Source of the DNA: Lysobacteraceae bacterium 2PB
GTDB lineage: Bacteria > Pseudomonadota > Gammaproteobacteria > Xanthomonadales > Xanthomonadaceae
DNA: 37,547 nt
Assembly (NCBI GenBank): GCA_005502915.1
Contig: SCMT01000037.1
Span: 1-37,547, forward strand
Direction of reading: 5' to 3'
This document shows, in pieces, positions 31,478 to 37,547 of this stretch. Each line of letters begins with the position of its first letter. Within the stretch, counting starts at the first letter, position 1. A model generated the notes under the pieces. That model was not told where the DNA came from, made no database searches, and was given only the letters and a program-made list of their open reading frames with translations. Made by a program: the position numbers and the translations under genes.

Positions 31478-32552
31478 GGGCGCCGGGTCGCGTGGCGTCG
31501 TCCGGTCCCAGCGCCTGGCTGAGCACGCTGGCCGCCGCCTCGACCACCGGGATCACCCGGTCGTAGGCCATCCGCGTCGGGCCGATCACGCCGAGCACGC
31601 CCAGCGTCCGGCCGCCGGCGCCGTAGGGCGCGGTCACGAGGGACACCCCGTCCAGCGGCGCCATCCCGGTCTCCTCGCCGATGAAGATCCGCACGCCCGG
31701 CGCGCGCAGGGTGCGTTCGAGCACCTGCAGGATCTCGCGCTTGCTGGCGAAGGCCTCGAACAGCTCGCGGAGCCGGTCGAGGTTGGACAGGTCCTGCACG
31801 CCGATCAGCCGGGTCTGCCCGGCCACGAGCATGTCCTCGGCGTCGCTGGCCAGGGCCTGGTCGGCGAGCTCGAGTGCGCGGGTCATCAGCGATTCCATCT
31901 CCTGCCGGGCGCTGCGCAGCTCGTTCAGCAGCAGGGCCCGGGCCTCGGCCAGCGGCCGGCCGGCGAAATGGGTGTTCAGGTAGTTGGCGATCCGCTCCAG
32001 CTCGCCCGGCTCGTAGCTGCGGCGGGTCTGCAGGATGCGGTTCTGCACGTCATTGTCGGCGAAGACCAGGATCGCCAGCACCCGCTGGCCGTCCAGCGGC
32101 ACGAAATCGACGTGCCGGAACGCGAACTGCTCGCGCTTGGGCACGCTGACCACGCCGACGAAATGGGTCATCGCCGACACCAGCTCCGAGGCGCTGCCGA
32201 GCAAACTCTGCGTGCCGGCGCCGGGCGACAGTTCGGCGCGCAGCCGGCCCAGTTCACCGTCGGCCAGCGGCTGGATCTGCAGCAGGCTGTCGACGAACAC
32301 CCGGTAGCCCTGCGCGGTGGGCACGCGGCCAGCGGAGGTGTGCGGCGCCGCGAGCAGGCCCACGTCCTCCAGCTCGGCGAGGATGTTGCGGATCGTGGCC
32401 GGGCTGACATCCAGGCCGGCATGGCGGGCCAGCGTCTGCGAGCCCACGGGCTCGCCGTCGCGGATGTAGCGCGAGATCAGCGTGCGCAGCAGCAGGCGCG
32501 CGCGGGGATCGAGCACGAGGGGATCGGAACCTGGGTCGACCGGGCGATTCAT
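31473..32552 (-). CDS. hrcA: Heat-inducible transcription repressor HrcA
   Basis: This 359-residue repressor binds CIRCE operators at chaperonin genes and is tuned by GroEL. The N-terminal winged helix is clear (about 10-85; [53 protein letters not shown]), followed by the GAF-like and dimerisation regions. I chose ATG 32552 ([11 protein letters not shown]): it gives a normal length, and the 80-codon upstream extension is not HrcA-like. A promoter with -10 TATATG lies seven bases before the ATG. I saw no CIRCE inverted repeat (TTAGCACTC-N9-GAGTGCTAA) in the window, so its targets are presumably elsewhere. Confidence 0.96.
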   Translation of the reverse strand: MNRPVDPGSDPLVLDPRARLLLRTLISRYIRDGEPVGSQTLARHAGLDVSPATIRNILAELEDVGLLAAPHTSAGRVPTAQGYRVFVDSLLQIQPLADGELGRLRAELSPGAGTQSLLGSASELVSAMTHFVGVVSVPKREQFAFRHVDFVPLDGQRVLAILVFADNDVQNRILQTRRSYEPGELERIANYLNTHFAGRPLAEARALLLNELRSARQEMESLMTRALELADQALASDAEDMLVAGQTRLIGVQDLSNLDRLRELFEAFASKREILQVLERTLRAPGVRIFIGEETGMAPLDGVSLVTAPYGAGGRTLGVLGVIGPTRMAYDRVIPVVEAAASVLSQALGPDDATRPGAP

Positions 32553-32559
32553 GGCCCTC

Positions 32560-32588
32560 CATATAGGCGCTGGCGCCGGCCCGCGCAA
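32560..32588 (-). promoter_or_regulatory. hrcA promoter (near-leaderless)
   Basis: The minus strand reads TTGCGC (32588-32583), a 17-base spacer and TATATG (32565-32560), then GAGGGCC and the hrcA ATG. The start point would fall on or beside the ATG, although GGAGGG could also serve as a ribosome binding site if transcription starts further upstream. Confidence 0.45.
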
Positions 32589-32769
32589 GCATTCCGGTGG
32601 TGCGGACCGCCTGCCTGTCTCCAACCGTGAGACGGGCGCGGCGTTCAATGCGTCGCACGAGCCCGGCACGGCCGGGGCGCGCGGGGTCCCGGTCCGACGA
32701 CATCCCCACGTCGAAGCAGGACGCCAGCGCCCCGGCCGTCGCTGCGGTCGGCCTGTCGCATTTTTGATG

Positions 32770-32775
32770 CACAAT
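32770..32775 (+). promoter_or_regulatory. -10-like box abutting recN start
   Basis: CACAAT (four of six consensus) lies seven bases before the recN ATG, and no ribosome binding site is seen. No clear -35 or LexA box was recognised. Confidence 0.3.
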
Positions 32776-32782
32776 CCGCCCC

Positions 32783-34465
32783 ATGCTGACACGCCTCACG
32801 CTTCGCGACTTCGCCGTCGTCGCCTCCACTGAACTCGAATTCGGCCCCGGGATGACCGTCATTTCCGGCGAAACCGGCGCCGGCAAATCCCTGCTGGTGG
32901 ACGCCCTGGGCTTCCTCTCCGGCATGCGCGCCGACAGCGGCATGGTCCGCCACGGCACCGAACGCGCCGAACTCAACGCCGAGTTCGACCTGCGCGATCG
33001 CCCGGAAGCCGTGGCCTGGCTCAGGGACCAGGAAATGCTCGATGAGGGCCGTGACGACGACGGCGCCTGCCAGCTGCGCCGCACCCTGCGCTCCGACGGC
33101 GGCTCCCGCGCCTGGATCAACGGCCGCCCGGTCACCGTCGCCCAGCTCGCCGAGCTGGCCGGCCTGCTGGTCGAGATCCACGGCCAGCACGAACACCAGG
33201 CCCTGCTGTCGAAGGCCAGCCAGCTCGAACTGCTCGATGCCTACGGTCGCCACGGCCCGGCCCTTAAGGCCGTGCGCGAGACCGCCGAGGCCTGGACGGC
33301 CCTGCGCCGCGAACGCGACACCCTGGTCCGCGCCGGCGACGTGGGCGACCGGATCGAACTGCTCGACCACCAGTGGCGCGAACTGGACAAGGAGACGCTG
33401 GAGCCGGCCTCGATCGCCGATCTGGCCGCCGACCACCGCCGCTTCGCCAATGCCGCCGGCCTGATCGACACCTGCGAACGCGCCCTCGCCCGCCTCGAAG
33501 GTGACGACGCGCCCTCGCTGCTGCAGACCGTGCAGCACCTGCGCGGCGAGATCGCCCGCGCCCGCAACGACGAACCGCGCCTGGGCGAGGTTGACGGCAT
33601 GCTCGACGCCGCCGCGATCCAGATCGACGAAGCCACCCGCCTGCTGCAGCGCATCCGCGACGACCTGGACCTGGATCCGGAGCGCTTCGAGGCGCTGGAG
33701 GACCGGATCGGGCGCCTGCACGAACTCGGCCGCAAGCACCGCGTCCCGCCCGAGTCGCTGCACGAGGTCCGCGACCGCATCGCCACCGAGCTGGACACCC
33801 TCCGCCATGCCGGCGAACGCCTGGCCGGCCTGGACGACGAGATCGAAGCCGCCGCCGCCCGCTGGCGTGAGGCCGCCGACACGCTCGGCGCGGCCCGGCG
33901 CGAGGCCGCGAACCGCCTCGCGCAGGCCACCACCGATCTGATCGCCGACCTGGGCATGGGCGGCGGGCGCTTCGAGATCGCACTCGAACCGATCGAAGAC
34001 GGTCGCCCCGACCCGCAGGGCGCCGAACGAGCGGAATTCCTGGTCTCGGCCAACGCCGGCCAGCCGCCGCGCCCGCTGCGCAAGGTCGCCTCCGGCGGTG
34101 AACTGTCGCGCATCTCGCTGGCGATCGAAGTCGCCGCCCTCGGCCTGGACGCCGTGCCGACCATGGTCTTCGACGAAGTGGACTCCGGCATCGGCGGCGC
34201 CGTGGCCGAGATCGTCGGCCAGAAGCTGCGCGCGCTCGGCGCGAAGCGTCAGGTGCTGTGCGTGACCCACCAGCCGCAGGTCGCGGCCCAGGGCCACGCC
34301 CACTACCGGGTCAGCAAGGCCGAGGCCGATGGCATGACCCAGAGCGCGGTACGCCGGCTCGACGCCAAGGAACGCCAGGAAGAACTGGCGCGGATGCTCG
34401 GCGGCGTGGAAGTCAGCAAGGAAGCCCGCGCGGCCGCGAAGCGGCTGCTGGAAAACGCCAGTTGA
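32783..34465 (+). CDS. recN: DNA repair protein RecN
   Basis: This 560-residue SMC-like ATPase acts in double-strand break repair. It has the N-terminal Walker A GETGAGKSLLVDAL (about 29-42) and long coiled-coil arms (about 150-350). The C-terminal ABC signature is ASGGELSRISLAIEV and the Walker B is MVFDEVDSGIGG. Length is typical (E. coli 553). It is divergent from hrcA and convergent with an uncharacterised gene 12 bases downstream. In related genomes recN is usually next to fur, so the intervening gene looks like an insertion. Confidence 0.97.
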   Translation: MLTRLTLRDFAVVASTELEFGPGMTVISGETGAGKSLLVDALGFLSGMRADSGMVRHGTERAELNAEFDLRDRPEAVAWLRDQEMLDEGRDDDGACQLRRTLRSDGGSRAWINGRPVTVAQLAELAGLLVEIHGQHEHQALLSKASQLELLDAYGRHGPALKAVRETAEAWTALRRERDTLVRAGDVGDRIELLDHQWRELDKETLEPASIADLAADHRRFANAAGLIDTCERALARLEGDDAPSLLQTVQHLRGEIARARNDEPRLGEVDGMLDAAAIQIDEATRLLQRIRDDLDLDPERFEALEDRIGRLHELGRKHRVPPESLHEVRDRIATELDTLRHAGERLAGLDDEIEAAAARWREAADTLGAARREAANRLAQATTDLIADLGMGGGRFEIALEPIEDGRPDPQGAERAEFLVSANAGQPPRPLRKVASGGELSRISLAIEVAALGLDAVPTMVFDEVDSGIGGAVAEIVGQKLRALGAKRQVLCVTHQPQVAAQGHAHYRVSKAEADGMTQSAVRRLDAKERQEELARMLGGVEVSKEARAAAKRLLENAS

Positions 34466-34477
34466 CGGCGTGAACGC

Positions 34478-35122
34478 TCAGGGCTTTCCGGGGCGGCGCC
34501 ATACCACATCGATCATGGGCGGGTCCGCATCTTCGTCATCCGACGGAAGGGCCACCTTGTAGCGGTACTCTTCGTCCCCGACCCATTCACCGGGTGCGTT
34601 GTCCTCGGACACGCGAAAGAGTTCAGGCAAGGGCAGGACCGAGGGGTCGCTGAAATCGAAGAAGACGAGTTCGTAGGGACATGCCCAGTAGCAGCCTTCG
34701 ACCACGAGGACCTTGCCATCGGGCGAAGGCTGGACTGACGCCCAGCAGAACCCCCACCCTTCGAATCCATGCTTGCCGAACTCGACGGTCATCTGCTCCG
34801 TCGCGAGGTCGATGACGCTGTAGCCCTGATAATCTTCACCGCACAGCAGGTATTCGCTGCCATCGGCCTTGCGGACCCAGGCGTGCCAGAAGTGGCCATA
34901 GTTGCGCTTGACATCCGCGATGACACGTCCTGTCGCGATCTCGCCCAGAATGCCGCGGCTGTAGGACCATTGCGTGTCGGGTTGCTGGTACCGAGCAGTT
35001 TCAAGCACGTAGCGGCCAGAAGGAGAAGGAAACCTCTCTATCGAGCCCCTCTCGCGCACGCAACGGTCAAACCGATCGAGGAAATCCTGCCTCCGGGCTT
35101 GGTAATCGGCCTCGGCATCCAT
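34478..35122 (-). CDS. Uncharacterised protein with atypical codon use
   Basis: This 214-residue soluble protein is rich in aromatic and acidic residues, with no signal peptide or membrane segment. Beta-rich repeated strands (SGRYVLETARYQQ, GSEYLLCGEDYQGYSVIDL, DGKVLVVEGCYWACPYELVF) suggest a small propeller-like or sandwich fold, but I recognise no family. Codon use departs from every neighbour: AGG, ATA, CCT, TCT, ACT, CTT and CAA are frequent in the first 80 codons, whereas flanking genes end almost always in G or C. It starts only seven bases after the fur stop codon and ends 12 bases from recN. I read it as a horizontally acquired gene that uses fur transcription. Function is unknown. 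Confidence 0.75.
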   Translation of the reverse strand: MDAEADYQARRQDFLDRFDRCVRERGSIERFPSPSGRYVLETARYQQPDTQWSYSRGILGEIATGRVIADVKRNYGHFWHAWVRKADGSEYLLCGEDYQGYSVIDLATEQMTVEFGKHGFEGWGFCWASVQPSPDGKVLVVEGCYWACPYELVFFDFSDPSVLPLPELFRVSEDNAPGEWVGDEEYRYKVALPSDDEDADPPMIDVVWRRPGKP

Positions 35123-35129
35123 CGGATGC

Positions 35130-35531
35130 CTATTTCTTCTTCCGCACGTACAGCACCAGCGCGTGGGCCTCGATCTCGTAGCCGTATTCGGCGGCGATCT
35201 TGTGCTGCAGGGCCTCGATCTCGGCGTTCTCGAATTCGATGATCTTGCCGGTGTCGATGTCGACCATGTGGTCGTGGTGGTCGCCGCGATCCAGTTCGTA
35301 GACGGCGTGGCCGCCCTCGAAGTTGTGCTTGAGCACCAGGCCGGCGGCCTCGAACTGGGTCAGGACGCGGTAGACGGTGGCCAGGCCGATCTCGTCGCCG
35401 TCGTCCACCAGCTTCCGGTAGATGTCCTCGGCGGTCATGTGCCGGGGACGGGCCTGTTCCAGCAGTTCCAGCACGCGCATGCGCGGGTGGGTCACCTTCA
35501 GGCCGAGTTTGCGCAGGTCTCTGGTTTCCAT
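35130..35531 (-). CDS. fur: Ferric uptake regulator Fur
   Basis: This 133-residue iron-responsive repressor has an N-terminal winged helix (about 1-80; RKLGLKVTHPRMRVLELLEQ, IGLATVYRVLTQFEAAGLV) and a C-terminal dimerisation/metal domain with GDHHDHMVDIDTGKIIEF. The usual structural CxxC is absent (VDID in its place), as in Pseudomonas- and Xanthomonas-type Fur. It is divergent from bamE, with a shared promoter region about 150 bases upstream, and is followed closely by the foreign-looking gene. Confidence 0.96.
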   Translation of the reverse strand: METRDLRKLGLKVTHPRMRVLELLEQARPRHMTAEDIYRKLVDDGDEIGLATVYRVLTQFEAAGLVLKHNFEGGHAVYELDRGDHHDHMVDIDTGKIIEFENAEIEALQHKIAAEYGYEIEAHALVLYVRKKK

Positions 35532-35680
35532 GGGGCGCTCCTGGTGCGATCCGGGGGTTCACGGCGTGAGGGACGCACGTGGGACGACCGCGGGGGTCGC
35601 GAGGCTGTTCCGGGCCCTGGGGCGTCCGACCCCGCGATGAATGGGGCATCCAGGCCCGAGTGCCGGCGGTGAGGGCGGTC

Positions 35681-35690
35681 AGTGTATCAT
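35681..35690. promoter_or_regulatory. Overlapping divergent -10 boxes for fur and bamE
   Basis: AGTGTATCAT holds TATCAT on the plus strand (35685-35690, toward bamE) and TACACT on the minus strand (35686-35681, toward fur). The boxes share two bases, so the two polymerases would compete. -35 boxes are weak on both sides. Confidence 0.4.
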
Positions 35691-35727
35691 CGCCCGACGC
35701 GTGCCCTTCCCTCCTGCCGGCTGCCTC

Positions 35728-36144
35728 ATGCTCAACACCACCCGCTCGTTCCGCGCTCCGCTGCTCGTCCTCGCCGTCGCCCTCGCCACCACCGGCTGCG
35801 GCATCGTCTACAAGCAGCCGATCTACCAGGGCAACCTGATCGAGAAAACCGCCGCGGACCAGCTGCAGGTCGGCATGACCAAGCAGGATGTGCAGGGCCT
35901 CATGGGCTCGCCGTCGATCGCCGATTCGGCCAACCCGGACCGCTGGGACTACACCTCGACCCAGCGCACCGACCGCCGCGGCAACGTCGTCATCAAGAAT
36001 TTCACCGTCTTCTTCGAAAACGGGCTTGTGACGAAGTGGGAAGGCGAGTACTTCCCCGAGCAGGACGACGAACTGGCGCGCAAGGCGCGCAGCGAGTTCG
36101 GCCCGAACCTGGCCAAGGACGACAAGAAGAAGCGCCGCCGCTGA
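35728..36144 (+). CDS. bamE: Outer-membrane lipoprotein BamE (OmlA/SmpA)
   Basis: This 138-residue lipoprotein of the BAM complex helps fold outer-membrane proteins. A lipoprotein signal ends at Cys23 (ALATTGC), although the -3 residue is Thr rather than the usual Leu. The mature part is the SmpA/OmlA domain (YKQPIYQGNLIEKTAADQLQ, GMTKQDVQGLMGSPSIAD, FTVFFENGLVTKWEGEYFPE). A Lys/Arg-rich tail ends the protein. I chose ATG 35728 because it yields the signal peptide; the open frame continues upstream. No clear ribosome binding site is visible. The divergent fur-omlA arrangement is typical of Xanthomonas. Confidence 0.92.
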   Translation: MLNTTRSFRAPLLVLAVALATTGCGIVYKQPIYQGNLIEKTAADQLQVGMTKQDVQGLMGSPSIADSANPDRWDYTSTQRTDRRGNVVIKNFTVFFENGLVTKWEGEYFPEQDDELARKARSEFGPNLAKDDKKKRRR

Positions 36145-36157
36145 CCGGCGACCGCGT

Positions 36158-36406
36158 CTACTTCACGGCCCGGCGCCGCCGGGCCTCCTTCGGATCCATC
36201 GTCAGCGGCCGCAGCAACTCCACGCGGTCGCCCTCGCGCAGCACCTGCGCGACCTCGACCTTCTCCCCGAATACCGCCACGGCCACGTGGCTGCCGTCGT
36301 CCATGCCGGACGCCGCGACCGCATCGGCCACCGTCGCGCCTTCGGCCAGGTCGACCGTCACCGACTCGTGACGGCGTGGCCAGGCCCGGATGACTTCGAT
36401 GCGCAC
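36158..36406 (-). CDS. rnfH: RnfH-family ubiquitin-like protein
   Basis: This 82-residue protein is of the RnfH family (beta-grasp fold), next to ratA as in most gammaproteobacteria. Typical segments are IEVIRAWPRRHESVTVDLAE, GATVADAVAASG, VAVFGEKVEVAQVLREGDRV and the end RPLTMDPKEARRRRA. The start is GTG at 36406. It lies four bases downstream of ratA's stop. The molecular role of RnfH is unclear despite the name. Confidence 0.92.
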   Translation of the reverse strand: MRIEVIRAWPRRHESVTVDLAEGATVADAVAASGMDDGSHVAVAVFGEKVEVAQVLREGDRVELLRPLTMDPKEARRRRAVK

Positions 36407-36410
36407 GCGC

Positions 36411-36842
36411 TCAATCCTCGGCCCGGTCGGCCACGCGCACGAAGTCGTCGACCATGCGGTCCGCCAGGCTCTGGAAGCCCAGCACGAAGGCCGGCCCCAA
36501 CAGCTTCGAATTCGGCTCGAAATCCAGGGTCAGCGTGACCTTGCAGGCGGATTCGTCCAGCGCATGGAACTGCCAGCGCCCGGTCAGCTTCCGGAACGGC
36601 CCGTCGCGCAGCACCATGTCGATGTGGTGCGGCGGCGACAGGGTGTTTTCGGTCGTGAACCAGGTCCGCAGCCCCGCCATGCCCAGGTCCAGCCGCGCCA
36701 CCAGCCGGCCCTCGTCCTGCTCCAGGACCTGCGCGGCCTCGCACCAGTCGAACCGGCGCGGATAGGCAGCGACATCGTTGACCAGCGAGAACATCCTCGC
36801 GGCGGAATGTTCGACCAGGGCGGAGCGTTGGATGACCGGCAT
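36411..36842 (-). CDS. ratA: RatA-type START/polyketide-cyclase-like protein
   Basis: This 143-residue protein of the RatA/Coq10-like family has a START fold with a hydrophobic cavity. In E. coli RatA was reported to hinder ribosome subunit association, while homologues serve ubiquinone trafficking, so the role here is open. Segments include RSALVEHSAARMFSLVNDVA, AYPRRFDWCEAAQVL and FVLGFQSLADRMVDDFVRVA. I chose ATG 36842 as the normal N-terminus (MPVIQRS); the much longer open frame upstream is antisense to smpB. It forms an operon with rnfH and is divergent from smpB. Confidence 0.9.
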   Translation of the reverse strand: MPVIQRSALVEHSAARMFSLVNDVAAYPRRFDWCEAAQVLEQDEGRLVARLDLGMAGLRTWFTTENTLSPPHHIDMVLRDGPFRKLTGRWQFHALDESACKVTLTLDFEPNSKLLGPAFVLGFQSLADRMVDDFVRVADRAED

Positions 36843-36920
36843 CGTGCGGGACTCGGGCGGAAACTCGTCGGGTGGCGGGGAGATAGGTCCGGAATGCTCG
36901 CCTGATCGCCCCGCATCGGG

Positions 36921-36926
36921 GACAAT
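36921..36926 (+). promoter_or_regulatory. -10-like box abutting smpB start
   Basis: GACAAT (four of six consensus) ends six bases before the smpB ATG. There is no well-placed ribosome binding site. A leaderless transcript is possible. Confidence 0.3.
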
Positions 36927-36932
36927 GGCTGG

Positions 36933-37460
36933 ATGAGCAAGCAGAAAGCGCAAAAGGATAAGGCAAAGGGCGGCGACAAGCCCGCCAAGGCCGCCCCGCC
37001 GATCAAGACCATCTCCCTGAACAAGCGGGCGAAGCACGAGTACCACCTCGAACACCGCTACGAGGCCGGGCTGTCGCTGCAGGGCTGGGAGCTGAAGTCG
37101 ATCCGCGCCGGCCGTGCGAACATCGGCGACAGCTACGCCATGGTCAACGACGGCGAGCTGTTCCTGTACGGCTCGCAGATCACCCCGCTGATCCAGGCCT
37201 CCACCCACGTCATCGCCAACGACCGCCGCACGCGCAAGCTGCTGCTGCACCGTCGCGAGATCGACCAGCTCGTCGGCAAGATCCAGCGCGACGGCTACAC
37301 CATCATCCCCACCGCGCTGTACTGGAAGGGCAACAAGGTGAAGCTGGAGATCGCGCTGGCCAAGGGCAAGCAGGCCCACGACAAGCGCGACGCCGCCCGC
37401 GACCGCGACTGGGCCCGCGAGAAGCAGCGCGCCATGCGCCACCGCAACAAGGACGCGTGA
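36933..37460 (+). CDS. smpB: SsrA-binding protein SmpB
   Basis: This 175-residue partner of tmRNA in ribosome rescue has the OB-fold core (NKRAKHEYHLEHRYEAGLSL, GWELKSIRAGRANIGDSYAM, YKGN-type segment at YWKGNKVKLEIALAKGK) and a basic C-terminal tail (KRDAARDRDWAREKQRAMRH). It is longer than E. coli SmpB (160) because of a Lys/Ala-rich N-terminal extension of about 20 residues. No tmRNA gene lies within the 87 bases that remain in the window. Confidence 0.96.
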   Translation: MSKQKAQKDKAKGGDKPAKAAPPIKTISLNKRAKHEYHLEHRYEAGLSLQGWELKSIRAGRANIGDSYAMVNDGELFLYGSQITPLIQASTHVIANDRRTRKLLLHRREIDQLVGKIQRDGYTIIPTALYWKGNKVKLEIALAKGKQAHDKRDAARDRDWAREKQRAMRHRNKDA

Positions 37461-37483
37461 GGAACTGGAATCAGGCAAGCCTT

Positions 37484-37513
37484 TCATCCCGAGCGAATGC
37501 GAGGGACCTGCTG
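37484..37513. repeat. Possible dispersed CCGAGCG...GCGAGGG repeat after smpB
   Basis: The stretch CATCCCGAGCGAATGCGAGG, followed by GACCTGCTG, matches the form of a short partly palindromic intergenic repeat that I recall from many bacterial genomes (CCCGAGCGnAnGCGAGGGAnCTGCT). Only one copy is in this window, so the assignment rests on recollection. Confidence 0.35.
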
Positions 37514-37547
37514 TTCGCCCCGCCGACCACGCAGGCTTGATCCCGCC

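Noticed and set aside
32553-32782. CIRCE operator expected near hrcA.
   Set aside because: No TTAGCACTC/GAGTGCTAA inverted repeat is present in this gap or near grpE; control by CIRCE probably applies to groESL elsewhere.

Overview
The window is a GC-rich chromosomal segment from a member of the Xanthomonadaceae/Lysobacteraceae (Xanthomonas, Lysobacter, Luteimonas and relatives). The diagnostic block is the rpf locus: an aconitase tail (rpfA), rpfB, rpfF, the convergent rpfG-rpfC pair, then prfB-lysS, a LytTR regulator (rpfD-like), recJ, an RpfE-type protein, greA and carBA. This is the locus for synthesis, sensing and turnover of the diffusible signal factor (DSF), a cis-2-unsaturated fatty acid used for cell-cell signalling. 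No phage, integron, IS element, CRISPR array, tRNA or rRNA gene was seen.

Layout. 1-147: the C-terminal codons of an AcnA-type aconitase, flanked by two near-identical palindromic repeats. 393-3610 (+): rpfB (acyl-CoA ligase) and rpfF (DSF synthase). 3620-6927 (-): rpfG and rpfC, overlapping by 4 bp, with no rpfH between them. 7320-10154 (-): prfB, with its programmed frameshift, and lysS. 10249-11166 (-): a membrane LytTR regulator. 11318-12514 (+): an OpgC-like membrane acyltransferase, whose stop codon abuts that of a 1009-residue secreted VIT/vWA/DUF2135 protein (-). 24450 down to 12515 (-): one long co-directional block, carA, two uncharacterised genes, carB, greA, rpfE, recJ and the VIT protein, with several stop/start overlaps. 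24616-25326 (-): dapB. 25453-26316 (+): a PF10118 metal-dependent hydrolase. 26334-27443 (-): a prephenate dehydrogenase with an ACT domain. 32552 down to 27553 (-): the heat-shock block hrcA-grpE-dnaK-dnaJ. 32783-34465 (+): recN. 34478-35122 (-): an uncharacterised gene with foreign codon use, wedged against fur (-). 35728-37460: bamE (+), rnfH and ratA (-), smpB (+).

How it works together. By family knowledge, RpfF makes DSF, RpfB recycles or activates the fatty acids, RpfC senses DSF and relays phosphate to RpfG, and the RpfG HD-GYP domain degrades cyclic di-GMP. RpfD- and RpfE-type proteins are accessory regulators of the same locus. The rest is core metabolism (pyrimidine/arginine, lysine, tyrosine), translation quality control, envelope assembly, iron regulation and protein folding.

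The most interesting signals are in control regions. There is a near-consensus sigma-54 promoter in front of rpfGC. A strong intrinsic terminator lies between a good -10 box and carA, which suggests attenuation. A sigma-32-type promoter has its -35 box over the hrcA stop codon. A recurring pattern of -10 boxes 6-7 nt before start codons suggests leaderless mRNAs. I did not find a clearly new multi-gene system. The best protein candidates for new biology are the two genes between carA and carB, the VIT/vWA protein beside rpfE-recJ, and the foreign-looking gene between recN and fur.
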